Below, piece by piece: positions 21,910 to 35,200 of a stretch of 64,000 bases of DNA (positions within the stretch are counted from its first letter, which is position 1; every line of letters starts with the position of its first letter). The notes under the pieces are model-generated. The model saw only the letters and a list, made by a program, of their open reading frames with translations, was not told where the DNA came from and did not search any database. Origin of the DNA: Schistosoma haematobium. Its lineage: Eukaryota; Platyhelminthes; Trematoda; Strigeidida; Schistosomatidae. The position numbers and the translations under genes are program-made. The stretch spans positions 30,301,809 to 30,365,808 of the forward strand of contig NC_067197.1 in the NCBI RefSeq assembly GCF_000699445.3. The letters run 5' to 3'.

Positions 21910-24415
21910 GAAAATTATATTTGGACTAAGGGTTGATGTATTGTAGCGCGTGGAATTTTGATATGAACAGTCACCCTTGAAGATGCACTTTACTGCGTAC
22001 TAAAACATGTCTGGACTCAATTACTAACTTACCAGACAGTCAACGTATGGAAGGTTCAGAGGTGACCCAACAGTGAGCAACAACATCATGTATAACGCTG
22101 ATAATCATTTGTAACACTTACATGTTCCCAGCCTTGATCTAAACCATAGAAGAAACAACTGTAAGATTGAATTATAATATACTACGTCGGAAAATAGACT
22201 AGTTTGATCACACGAGAATGACCAGAACTCGGAATTTACAATCATGTCCTGCACCGGTAAAACGTTGCTCATATTCTTCCATCGCTGCACGGTTTTTATA
22301 AGTAGGTAGGACAGCTTCATGCCATAAGATTCATTGTTGCACACGGAATGGGGATGTGAATTAGCGACAGTCAGTAAAGACCAACTCAGGAACATAAATG
22401 AGACGACGAGGCTCAGAAAAACTAGAGTGGCATTTCTATGTATCACTTTCGTCCACATATTAAGCATACTATTCTGTCCGTAAGAGTGCATTTCTTACTA
22501 GAAGCAGAGCACCCTAAATATCACGGCATAATTCAGGATAAAAGTGGTGCGGCTTCAACGTAAAGTCACATGGATTAGACACTAACATTGCTGCGAGTCA
22601 TTTATACTGGATCGGATCAGTTAGTCTGGTAGAATGAGTCCGTCAGTATTGAAAATATCTCGAAACCCAAAATTCTCTCAATGAGCCACTTTTCGTCCTT
22701 TCATTTTCTATATATTTATCATTGATCTACAGAAATATCTGGGTTAACTGATCCTCATCTACTCTGACGACATGAAACGTCGAAGAGCCATCAGACATTA
22801 AGATGTATCCCCAACGTTTGAATGGAAGGTGAAGGAAATACAAACGATCTGAAGGTGAAACTGAAAATTGTTTATTTGTCCTGCGAAGTCGGTTGTAGAC
22901 ACGGAAATGTATATTGTCTCTTTTAATAAGTTGTTCAGCTCCATGTGTTCCATAAACCTTTCATTGACTATTGTGGTGATGAACTTTGACAGAAATGGAA
23001 GGAACGAAATATTTCTCACGTGAGTGAATCTTTTATGGTTTTGGTCCGTTGTGTCTTTTATTATGCTATTTTTTCACTCTCTTCAAAGACAGTTTGTGCC
23101 GTATATACACGTTCTGATTTGTTACTGTTTTTACGGCTCGTGCTTCTGGAGCTTGCGGAATATACTTCCCCATTTCAAGCTTGGGCTTATTCCTCTCGTT
23201 AGCGGGGCTGGGACGCATCGAATTGCTAGCTTATTGGTCTTTGGTCACCGTGTTTTTTTAAGTTCTCAGATTAAGTGAACTCGTAACCGCTTCAAACCTA
23301 GCAGTTTGGTTCGTTACCGTCCGCTTTGTTTCATGAGACATTTGTTTGTAGCTTAGTAGCTGTTCTTTGGACCTTTTCCAACGGTTCATCATTTCGTTTT
23401 ATGTAGGAGCTGGCCGGCTGTATGTATTACTCGAGTTTAGGACAGGCGAATTTTCTATACCAAGTTATGATGTTTTAGCTGTTTTAGGTAAACATTACAT
23501 TTCTTCAACAAGCGTTTGAAACTTTTCTAGAATGTTTTTCTAATTATAGTCTCATATTCTTCGTTTTTTACCTATTATTTTATGATACTTGATTATATGT
23601 TTTGCAGAGTTTGTTCGTATGTTGGTTGATTCCAAATGTTTGAGTTACTATATGAACTAGGAATCCATGAAATAATGCACTTATATTCAGACAGATCTGA
23701 ATGAGTGCAAACAAACGCATTGTATTTAGAATTTAAAATCAGGCACACATTCATTACCAAGGAATATTTAGTTTGCACAAACACCACAGAAGTTTGCTTA
23801 ATTGCCATTCACTCTCTACTTTCTGGTGTTTTATCTAGTGACACAAACTACCACGTGATACAGCTCGCTCAATTTAGAAAGTCCTTGTTCCTAATCAATC
23901 CAAGGGTGACAATGTGGCTCTCTTACGTTCAGAAATACACCAGTCTTCCATGAAGCACATACAGGAGGTATAGTTGTTCATGACATCCAACTGCAACCTT
24001 TTGATTCTGTATCCATGTGGTGTTTGAATGAACTAATGATCCCATTGTACTTGTTGAATGCTTGATTTCGAATTATAAATACAGTACATTCGCTTGTGAT
24101 TATTTAGTACTTCTTGATCCGATTACGTTATTTCTGGGATTCTTAGTTCATACTATAATTCAAATACTCTTATTAATCACAATCCAGTAGTACAAACGTT
24201 GGTTGCACAGTAGATCTGTTCTTGTTACAACCGTATCTGATTAATTATGCTTTACTGATAGTTGCGTAAATTCGGCGTGCCAAACCTTTGTATCCTCAAT
24301 TCAACCATAGCAAACACATGAGCTGTTTAACAGAATGGAAGTTAACATAACTTTTGCAGTATCCCTGTAACCATCAGCCATAAAGCGCTTCATTTATGTA
24401 TAAGCGTGAAGTGTG
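21910..24415. other. Intergenic, no gene established
   Basis: No confident exon or repeat. A short minus-strand frame near 22310-22255 (PTYKNRAAMEEYEQRF) looks exon-like but has poor splice borders and no partner. The tract 23000-23450 is less AT-rich and may be an unrecognised repeat. Confidence 0.35.
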
Positions 24416-24431
24416 TAGTAACTATTTAGAT

Positions 24432-24595
24432 TTTGGTGGAGTTTTGTTCTCTGAGCTGGATGGTTTGGTCCTGGAGCTTTCATCGATGATGTCGTTCAGA
24501 AGAACGTTTAAAGCTCCACGACCAAACCATCCAGCTCAGAGAACAAAACTCCACCAAAATCATCCACCTGAGCTACAAATCTTCTCCACCATCTC
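24432..24595 (-). repeat. Fold-back SINE-like element, copy C, with 12-bp target duplication
   Basis: On the minus strand it begins GAGATGGTGGAGAAGATTTG, carries the A-box-like TAGCTCAGGTGG, and has long inverted arms (AGAACAAAACTCCACCAAA against TTTGGTGGAGTTTTGTTCT). It is flanked by a perfect 12-bp direct repeat AACTATTTAGAT at 24420-24431 and 24596-24607. In element orientation its shortened central segment reads GTTCTTCTGAACGACATC, the reverse complement of copy B's centre. Confidence 0.85.
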
Positions 24596-24944
24596 AACTA
24601 TTTAGATCTTCAGTCCATGAATGATAATATCAGTTTCACTGACTTACACATACTACTTGTAAGGCTGTCTTAAAAAGTATGTGGGAGGATATTAGTGACA
24701 AAGACTTCAGAATATTGTACAATTAAACAGTGTTACAGAAGTAACGCATGAAATTTAAGGTCAGTTGCAATTCTAAATCTTACTCAGGAACAGTAAAATG
24801 GTCTTTGTGACAGAAACTAAAAGTTATTTCAAGCATAAGGGCAAACGTTTGGGAAAACTATGTGATTAGTATTTCCCTACAAAAGTTCATAGATATTTCT
24901 GGCATATTAATGACAATTTTTGGGAACTATTTATGCAACAATAC

Positions 24945-25374
24945 GACAAACATATTTTTATTGTACAATTACTAAGTAGCTTAACTACACATATTCATGT
25001 TCCTCTTCTTACAAGCTTTGTTTTTATCTATAAACTATTATTATACGATTTGCCCTTCTTGAGTTATGATCAGTCTATTAGTACCAGTCTCCCATATTCG
25101 CAACAACTTTTGACTAGATTTTGTACAAATGTTATTTTCTGTTTTATGATACAGTGTTGTCTGTTTGGTTTGTGTATAAACCCAGTATGTTTGAAATACA
25201 TGATTCATATCGCAGAGGCTGAGATTGATGTTCTAGACTTAACTGGCGGGGTTAGGTAGGAAGCGGGACCGATAAGGACTCTAGACTGCTCGTACGGGTT
25301 TACGCGTCATTAGTCCGGCCGATAAAGCACTGTTCTCTAGTTGGCGGCATCATCACGTTATATATTAACAGGGC
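24945..25374 (-). mobile_element. LTR-like sequence (reversed)
   Basis: Its reverse complement starts TGTTAATATATAACG and contains GACGCGTAAACCCGTA, CTCAGCCTCTGCGATATGAA and ACCAAACAGACAACACTG, matching the LTR at 60810-61326 and the remnant at 8700-9072. The 3' end (lower coordinate) is approximate and no target duplication was found. No adjacent retroviral-type coding region was seen. Confidence 0.55.
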
Positions 25375-25379
25375 ACAAG

Positions 25380-26655
25380 GCCACAAGATATAACAATTTC
25401 ATGCGACACTTATTATATACACTTGCCAAAGAAAGAATAAAAATCATTGTGGCAGGGTACAAGTTAATGGAAGACATTATCAGAGATCAGAAATTCATTC
25501 AAAGTTGATATCACTCAAAATATCAAACATTTTGGGGTGAGTTTAGAAACACATGTGAATTGCTTACCTATAAATATGTACAATTACGAACAGAATATTA
25601 TTCTATTCGCTGAAATTTGTCATTAACCCTTGTTGGTGTATAGTCAGCTTCGACTGGAAAAAAACACTATCGTGAGTGGTAAGATAGCCTTAGAAAACAG
25701 CACTACTAAGTCAAGTAGGCAGCTATAGTTTTACTGTAAACGAAAAAATTTGCCTTGTCTTCTGGAGGAAAATGAATAACGGCTGGTTGCAAGTTAACTT
25801 CATGGGTGTACAGGCGTGTTGATGTAATCCTGCGCTACGCACTGACACAGACAAGTTGGTTAGGAGAGCCATTACTGAGTGTATTCGGAGGTGCCTTTAC
25901 GTAGTTAGAGAGATTTTGGTGGCCGGTGTAACGGAAATGATACTCTGCAAATCCCTCAAAAGTATTTTGTTGAACGGCATTGTTATTTCTTTGTTCCCTT
26001 CACTGTCTTGTATTTTAAACTTTACTCAGGTCTCCTCTTAACCATATTTTGTGCTCTTCAGTATTCCTTGTCTGGACTTTTATTATTTGACTTCAGATAA
26101 AGATTGGCCTTCGTTATATAAACTTACTGTTCTGTGTTGCCGAACCATTGACAATGGAGTCATGTTTGATTGCATTCAGGGTCACGGCGTGGCTCAGTTA
26201 CTGATTGCCAACCTTTGACTGTCTGTTGGAGACGGCTACTCGCATCCGTGTCGATAAATATTTAATTCCATTTTGTTGGGGCTACTCTTGTTGATTCTCA
26301 GCGCATTATTTTCTGCTAGAGCGACCTTTGACTGCATAGTACAGCCTGTACCGTATTTTGTACTTTTGATATAATTCGTTTTCTTTTCTAAATTAGAACC
26401 GTCTAAATTTGTTGCAGAGTTTGTGTTTTGATATAATTTAATATTAGCAGCCCAAAAACACTTCGTACGCTATACAGAAGAACGTAGTTTGTTCTAGCCG
26501 AGTAAACTTTGGTTCGTTAGTTTTACGTTTAGATCGAAAATTGAGATTCCCGTCGTTACAGAAGGGTTTTTTCAATAAAGTATCCCATCGATGACATGCT
26601 GGTAGAGATTTTCTGGTCATCGAGACACATATCTTGGTATTACTTCGCATGCATG
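25380..26655. other. Intergenic, nothing recognised
   Basis: No gene or clear repeat. 26130-26640 has a mixed composition that could be an old LTR or LINE leader, but no motif supports a call. Confidence 0.3.
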
Positions 26656-26659
26656 AAAT

Positions 26660-27293
26660 TTTGCGTAATCTAACGATTTTAATCTTGGTGGAGGATCTTT
26701 GGATCAAGTGGAAACGTCCACATACCTGGGCAGCATCATCGATGAACAGGGTAGGACTGGATACAGACGTAAAGGCTGGGATTGTCAAAAGAAAGACAAT
26801 ATTCCTACAGTTGAACAGAATATGGAACTCAAAACAACTGTCGACCGATATCAATGTCTTAAACGAGAACTTCAAGACAGCTCTACTGTACGGAGCTGAA
26901 ACTTGAAGAACTAACATAATCACCATAAAAAACTACAAGTGTTTACAAACACTTGTCTACGCAAGATATTCAATATCTGTTGGCCTGACATCATCAGCTA
27001 CAGTCAACTGTAGGAGAGAACAAACCAGACTCCAGATGAGAGAAAATTAAGAAACGACGATGGAAGTGGATAGGACAAGCATTACGGAACTCACCAAACT
27101 GCATCACGAGGCAATTGCTTACATGGAATCTTGAAGGGAAGCGAAAGAAAGGAAGACCAAACAAAACACTGCGCTGGAAATTAAAAGCAGGCGCGAAAGG
27201 GGCTAATAACAAATGGGAGGGATCGCTCCGGACTGAGTTCGATAGAAACTACTGGTGGGCGACCTATGCTCCTCCAAGAGGGGTAACATGCAC

Positions 27294-27331
<38 letters not shown>

Positions 27332-27332
27332 C
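26660..27332 (+). mobile_element. Decayed RTE-like LINE 3' end with (GTAA)n tail
   Basis: Contains the RTE C-terminal tract in broken frames: [16 protein letters not shown], a degraded IWNSK block, RRWKWIG near 27060, RNSPNCITRQLLTWNLEGKR around 27080-27130 (short frames) and a CSSK-type end. It finishes in about nine GTAA units (27293-27331), the simple tail typical of RTE elements. It is a 5'-truncated copy on the plus strand. Confidence 0.75.
27293..27331 (+). repeat. (GTAA)n microsatellite, RTE 3' tail
   Basis: About nine tandem GTAA units directly after the RTE 3' end; the same motif in short form (GTAAGTAAGT on the minus strand) ends the RTE copy at 35371-36867. Confidence 0.85.
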
Positions 27333-27339
27333 GATTTCA

Positions 27340-29249
27340 ACAAGAACACTGTTGTACCAACATACAGGGCTAGGTAAACGACGGAATTTTGGTCGAATAT
27401 CTTTCTTAGTGGGCATATCCCGAGTGTAGTTGCCAAGACACTCTGGGATGTAATTGATCTTTTATTTCCATGTAAAAATATTCTTCTACAAATAGTTTTT
27501 TCAAAGACATTTTACGTGATGCTAGTTATCGTTCCTTTTCAGCGACCGAGTATTTATCGTTTAATAGTTATTCTAAGGCGGGCTGACCCAAACATCTGTA
27601 TAGGTGCTCAGAAGCAGAATTTAGGAGGATAATGTACTATATAAGTTGGCAGCTGATTTAGCAATGGCTGACAACAATCAATTATGAATTCTGACTAGGC
27701 CTAGTGACTCGAGAATATTTGGGTCAATAACCATCAGAAAGCTGTTCCTGTTGTGACAAACAGTTAGTTTATGGTCACTATGACAGGAATATGTTTTTGA
27801 GTAGTAATAACGCTTACACTGTCAAATGAAACTCGTGGAAATAATCTAGTTATTTTGAATAATAGATTGAATAATAAAAGAGGATTTCAGTATCTAGAAC
27901 GGTTCCGCACTTAGTATAGAAATTTGTTTTGTAAAGGGATGAAACAATTCGACAACTAAGTTTGTAAGCAATAAAACCTCACTTCTAACGACATCAGCGG
28001 TACTCTGAACTTAATACTTTGCGATCGTTTGTAAACATTAATCCATAGATATATATTCTAAGACATTCTTATAAATAGAGACAGTAGTTACAAGTTCCCA
28101 TGTTATTAGGATAAATACAGTTTTTGCTTGTTATAGCCCTTTGAGCCTGGTTTCGAAGCGGAATCATCTCACATGCCTGAGTTTAAATGTTGAAAGATCT
28201 GTAGTTTGAGGAATTATGCTTAGTTTGCGATCACTGTCGTAAGATTTTTGCAAGGAATATGTCATCCATTATTCAGCGTACTGTGGTGGTTCCCAACAAA
28301 AGGAGCTTATAAAAGGTATATCGATATACTAGTTTAATAATAATATACCAAGAAAGTTAATAGTAAAAACCCTAGATGTCTATCTGTTATTAAAACCAAA
28401 AATAACAAAATACAGTTAGAAATACAAAGGGTATATTAAACCGACAGATAATAACAGTTATTATAGGATGAATGTTACTTGTGAGCTGATTCGTGAGAAC
28501 AACAACCACAAACTGAGTTCACTTGATTGACAGGGATTCCTCTGCAAGTGACTGCACAAATGGCGTAATGAGGAAGACGGAGTCCAATAGCATTATATAA
28601 TAATAACTCGCGCCTAAAAGGATGTTATAACACTATTATCGTCTTCAATCAAAACCGTGGCCAATGAAGCAGAAGAACAAACGACGTAGATAGCATTTTA
28701 TATTTTAACCAACGCGGTAGTAAAATCGTATATCATTAATCGAAACGATTATCATCGTTTTTTAACAAGTGATGCAGAAAGACGACAGATATTGAATAAA
28801 AATGTGGTTACATATCAAGTGTGACAAATTAAAGAGAAAATGTGGTTTTTATTTTGTTGTTACAAAAAACACTGAATGTACGTCACCGTAGTACCAAATG
28901 AGTTCGGGATTATTCAGATCCTCTGGCATGTTTTACAATCCTCCATAAGCTACCACGTAATACATTAATACATATATGCCTCAACATCTCCAGAGAAAGT
29001 TGGTGCCTGAAGAACTAGTCTCGCACTAGAATAGCTTATTTATTCGGTAATTTACATTAATTAGACATATCACTAGGCATCAACAAAGACCTCTTGCCGA
29101 AGTTCAAGAAAGTTATTTAATTTACACTGGCTCGTTAAAGGTAACTAAAGAAGATAGTGTTCAATGAACAAGTAGTTGATTCGTGAACAATTGAATTTTT
29201 CTGCTGACTTGACAGTTGGGGTGCGGTTTTCAAGTAAAATGACACTAGA
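27340..29249. other. Upstream region of the NOVA gene, nothing recognised
   Basis: AT-rich intergenic DNA that must contain the promoter and 5' leader of the NOVA-like gene if its first coding exon is at 29250. No TATA box, spliced-leader acceptor or repeat could be assigned with confidence. Confidence 0.35.
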
Positions 29250-32200
29250 ATGACTAAAGAAGACGGCACAGGTCAAGCTATTGTGGATGAAGTCACTAAC
29301 GACTCTCCTCAGCTTAAAGGAGAATCCCCACCTAAAATATCAGATGCTATAATTCTAAAGCCTGCTAAAGGTGTGCTAATGCTATTCATTTACATTTGCT
29401 TGAGAATTGTACAGCCTTAGTAGTTGTATTTTTGAAATCCTATTATACCTTTGTTCTTCGTGTAGTATATTACAATGGATTCGTTTTTTTCCGGTTTCAT
29501 GTTTTACACTTTTCAATAGGTACTAAAGACTATCTAGTGTTGACTCTCAAAGTTCACAAGCCCAGAACAAATTACTTGTCAGGTGTACTATCGACGTTCC
29601 CGTCGAATCATAAACGAATGGAATTCACTAGCTCAGCACGTGATTTAAGCTCCGTCTGTCGATGCTTTCAAAAGAAAGTTGGATCAACTGGGAGACCACC
29701 CAGACTCCTGTTCTTTCCAAACTGAAATTGGAATGTAACACTGAAAAATACCAAGTCCTTAACTGCTTTTGATTTTGTATGTGAAACTTTGAAGCCTACG
29801 TTCTGCTCCAGAACAAAGTTTCGGGCACAGTTTCGGCTGACAAAACATTTTCAACTCTTCTCATCTCACCCAAGTCAATACACCCGACTATCTTAATAAA
29901 CGTAAAAATTTCGGCCAGTCGTTAGAAACTTTGGTTTAAGATTAGCAGGAGCTACCAGTGGCTTGATGGGATATGCCAAATCAATTTCGAAAGTAGATGT
30001 ATTTAACAAACGCGGAAAAAACACCTTCCATGGAAACGATGCAGATCAAAATAGCTCTTACTGTTCTTTGGTCACACTACTTAACATAGAAGTCACTAGT
30101 GAGTGAGGGTATTGTGTTATGCAGTTACTAATTTGTAGATTTATATAAGGAAATATCGACCATTACAAATCCATCTTGTGTCGCTCCAGACAATTTATTT
30201 CACGAAATACTGATATTCGGTTTGCTCCCAAAACTATGATGTATTTGCTTACAGCGGTTTAGAATGTTTCTAAGTCATCGTTAAACTTGTTTTTCTGTCA
30301 TCAAAGTAGCAAACGGGTAGTCCTGTATATTCTTTAAATTCACATTATCAAAATAAACCTGAAGCATATCACTCATTCGATTTTCAGGTAATGTACATTT
30401 CAAAATACTGGTACCTTCAATTGCTGCTGGTGCAATCATCGGGAAAGGAGGTGAAGCAATAACAGAAATCCAAAACCAAACTTCAGCGAAAGTAAAAATG
30501 TCCAAAGCTAATGCCTTTTATCCCGGTACATCTATGGTTTCCAGTTTTACTCATAACCCGGTTTGGTTTTAGGAACAACTGAGCGAGTTTGTTTAATTGT
30601 TGGAACCATCGAGAGTATATTACGTGTTTTTCAGTATATTTCCGAGAAAATATACGAAAAACCAGAATCTGTACCGAAAACAGGTAGTGAAGGACGAGTA
30701 CTTACTGAGAGACATAAACAAGTAATTATATTGTTTTATTCACTGTTGATAAACTGATCCTTTAATTTTTTTATGCACGTTAAACATACAGCTTCAAGAA
30801 CAAACAGTTAATCTGTTTTCTAGTTTTGAAACAGTTGTTTTGTGTTCATTTAGTAACATAATTTAATGAATTCTGAGTTGTAGTTTACTGATACACTTAA
30901 GTTGTTAGTAATATGTTTTATAACGTTAATATGTGTTCTCTGTTTTCTCACGCATTCTCCAATCTTTCTGCCTTACCAAATTCTCCGAAGTTATATCCAT
31001 GTCTTACTGTAAGACTACATTCTCATGGGAATGCGAATCAACACTTTACTTTCTGAACATTACTGTTTTGTTAGCTACTGCGAGTTGCTAGGTGTATTGA
31101 AGTGAAGAGTAATCTCTTAAACAAAAATCCAAGGTAACAATGTTGATTGATTTCAAGCCACATCCTGTTAGGGCTCTAACTACCGATTCCTCTCTAATTT
31201 CTTATATACCAGTTAAAAAGGTGTGGGGTTCCGTAACTGTTTAAAACAATATTTCTGTTTATTAGGAATGCGGCCAAATCTTACCAGTTAGAAAACCTTG
31301 TCTGATAGGAACTCCAAGTTCCACTGTATCTACTTTCATTTGGATAACTCACCCTCACCTAGGATGTTTAAGCGATAACGAAAAACATTAACTTGTATTT
31401 CGGCATTGGATTAAACTATTTTAAGATTGAATTTCACACGGTGATGTTTTAATAAATAATAAATCATTCACTCACCTGATCGTTGGATGTAAGCTACATT
31501 TTAAGTATGAGCGCTAGTTGTACCATCTTATTGTTCAAATCGCAATAGGCTCAAAGGGGTTCGGAAATGGGATTTCGTTAAAAACCGGACGCCTTAACTT
31601 TTGAACCATTGATCTACATGTCAATGCCATTTGTTAGTTTGGTTATACCAGATTATTCGTCAACTTACAACTGCAGTTGATGTTGTACCTGATGGTAAAT
31701 AGTATATTGAAATAGACATTAATTGACCAGTTCATTGTGGCTGATTAAATCTCAGCTGACTCGTATTCTTCCCGTATGTCAGACCAGAAATATATTAAGC
31801 TGACCAATATCACTTACTAGATCTTATAAAATGACTTTTGACTGGTATTAATGTTCACGAACATAGGGATCGTAAGAAACACTTCACTTTTGTTGTTATT
31901 TATTTTTATTCCAATTATCCGACTATTATAGTAAAACTCACTCTCATCGCATATGGCACTGCATTGCCTGATAACGTTGGTTTTATTTTAGGTCAAGATT
32001 TTGGTCCCTAACAGCACAGCTGGAATGATAATAGGAAAGGGTGGTAGCTTTATCAAGGAGTTGAAGGATACAACTGGGGTATTCATTCAAGTATCTCAGA
32101 AGTCTAAGGAGCTTAACTTGGCTGAAAGATGCGTTACTGTCGCAGGTAAATTTATTAATTCTTGTTATATGGTAGATAGTAAGTTAAAATTATTTATTAC

Positions 32201-35200
32201 AATACATGACCTATTCGAGCTGTATTTTTGCCTGATATTATTTGCAGTCGATTTCTTAAGTTCACCAATATACATGTCAGTAATAAGCTGTACGCGAATT
32301 AGCCATGCATATATGTAGCATCATATCAAAGTGAAATACATCTAAAGCATAGAAAACCTGTCTTAGTGTATTATTATGTCGATAATAATACATGGCCGCA
32401 ATTGTTATGCTAATATTGACTTGAAATATTACTACTCATTGATTCGTTTGATGTTGTTTACTTGTATCTTTCCAGTGTTATTTAGGACTGTAATTGGTCA
32501 GTCTCTTATTGGCATATATGCATCCTGTACGGACTGCCTTGATGTTGTCTTGGTTCACAAGCTTTATAAGCAATGATGGATAGTGGCTAGCAGTGAAATA
32601 CAAGACGCGCGTTTCGTCTTTTTTGGGACTTGTGAATTAAGGCAATATCGAGGCAGGATGCACATATGCAAATAAGAGACTGACCAATTACAGTCCTAAA
32701 TAACAATGGGAAGATACAAATAAGCAACATCAAGTGAATTACTCACACACCATTAAGAACACTCGAGATCGTTTTGTTCATAATCATTAAATATTCCTTC
32801 TACCCTTACTATCAACTCCTATGGTTTCATATCTATTCTTATTCACCACCAATGCTAACTATTTGATTTCACGAAGTGTTATTTCTGGTCTCCTGAATTC
32901 ACGCCCTAAACCACATGTTGGAGTTTTCGTTGTTATAACCTTACATCAAATCCGACAAAAACCTTTATTAGCTATAACTGTAAAATCCTGTACTATGGAT
33001 ATATGCTTCGTCTACGAAGCTTGGGTACAGGATCTGACTGTCGTCGTTCACTTGACTACCTGGTCAGTTTAAAGGGTCCGAGCGATTTTTCCTCCGTATA
33101 TCTTGGGGCTCGACTACTGCCTTTCCTAGCCTCGATATCATAGGCATAGGACTAAGTTCAAAGAGTAGTCCCTCGTGCATTGTCTGACATTGCGAACTCA
33201 GAAGGATAAACAGACAGGTCTCTGTTGACGGTCCCACTGCAGTGCCATTCTAATGAAAGAAAATGGGGTTCACGGAGACTTTCTACTCCCCCAAAATAGC
33301 CGTTCTCTCGGACCCCATAGTATCATGGTACTCTAATCCCCAAGGACGTAGTCTAAACCAAAGTAAAATACATTTATTTGGGCCTCACATTGTCTTAACT
33401 CAGCGAATAGACAACGGTAACCGACGGTGTTTTTAGCAACCACCAACGTTAAACATAGCAAAAGATATCGTCTGACATGATGACACTTAAAATTAGCTCA
33501 ACGATTGATGCGAATGGACCATATCGTCATCAGCCATTGCTGGAGTGGCTTGGTAGTAAACTACCATTTGTTATTGAGCACTTTTTAGACTATTATTATT
33601 ATTATTAATATTATTAAACTCATCAGGTATAACTACTATGCTTACATGACTTTAAACCACACTCTAATTGTGAGGATCAGTCATACTACTCGGTTGTACA
33701 AACCAAAGTAGGGGAATGGGGTTTGGACTTACGACTTCGTAAAAGTAGGACCCCTTAACCTCTAATGGTGCTCTATCGCATGCACGATTTAACCTGCGTT
33801 TTATTGCACCCATAAAGGATCCCACAAGGATGCATCTTAGAGTTCAGCTGAACAATAAAGAAGCCAAGAGTATATTTCAAGAACTAGAGAACCTCTTAAT
33901 CAGTTGTGTAGGTGCTATTCACTCTGATTTAGCTTGGCATGATATCCGAACAGCTGTAAAAATAGAGATGACATCTGTCAGTAACTTAAACCGAAAAGTT
34001 CAGAAAAACCTAATAATTTAAGTGGTCTAATGAGCTATCCATAAAATTTTCCCTTTAAACTCCGAATACATTGCGAACCAAAGCCGACTTAAACGTAGAC
34101 TGGGAAAAGATCGTAAACAATGGTGGACAAGAAAAGCAAAAAGTTGAAATATTCAGCAGGAATAGGTAATTATAAACAGTTTTTCAGACTTATCGGTGAA
34201 ACAGACATTAAGAAAGTCAAGTGTTCATGAAGCTATTTTAGAAAAAGCTGAAACAATGATTCACTCTCAGCTAAAGTGATTGAAGCTATGAGTAAAACAC
34301 TAGATAACATTCTAAGTGATCTCCAGCTACCTTCCGGTTTCTAGGTTCTTCATCTATCCTTCACGTTTAATGCAGTTAGAAAGTCTGTAGCTAAACAAAT
34401 ATGATATTTTTTAAAAACTATCAAAAGTGATAGGTCGAACTCGGAATGTCTTAATTATGCATTGAAGCTATCTTACGACCATTGAACACTAAGATAAGCA
34501 GCAAAATAAATCTTACAAAACTGAAGTTATTTTTCTGTATTTTGGTTAATAAAACCTATTGCTTTTCGTCGTACCACATTACAACTGGGCTTTGCAGTAA
34601 CGAGACCTAGAAAAACGGTTGAATGCATCTTTACTGGGGAGGTAAGATCACCACATAAAAACAACAAATACGCTTTGGTAATAATTTTTATAAGTAAGGA
34701 GTCATAAAGTTCCTACATAAAGCTATAAAGCTTACGATTTCAGTGTGGTTCACTGTCGATTCGGTAAAAAGCTCATTAAGGTTCAAATATTTGTCTCACT
34801 ATCTGGAATTTGAGTTATTAAAGCATCGAATCATCGTTCGTAGTGCGTTCTTACTAATCAGACGCCGTTTTTTGGTTTCTAATCAATAAGTGATGATGTG
34901 TGTCTCAAATGTTGGTATCTTAGATTGCGTTTGAACAAATTCATAGACGTGAAACTATCACTAATTTACTAATAAATGGTTGTTAGTAAATTCAGTCGTT
35001 CCATTTGTTTAAAATAGCAAAGATTTCGTGCTTTAGTATCACTTTAATTCAGATTACTTGGTAGATTAATAAGTTTACAAAATCCCAACGATGTTCGATA
35101 TTATTGATCATTTAGACCTCAGTATTCATCAAAGTCTTACGGGTCATTTAAGCATTTCTACCTATATACTGTGCCGAATTTTTCCTTATGCTTACCTACA

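Noticed and set aside
22240..22320. Minus-strand exon-like segment reading PTYKNRAAMEEYEQRF
   Set aside because: The donor (GTGCAG) and acceptor are weak, no partner exon was found, and the family is unknown.
24933..25259. Hydrophobic 108-codon frame resembling a membrane protein
   Set aside because: It is a translation of the reversed LTR-like sequence, and the equivalent frame appears in the other LTR copies.
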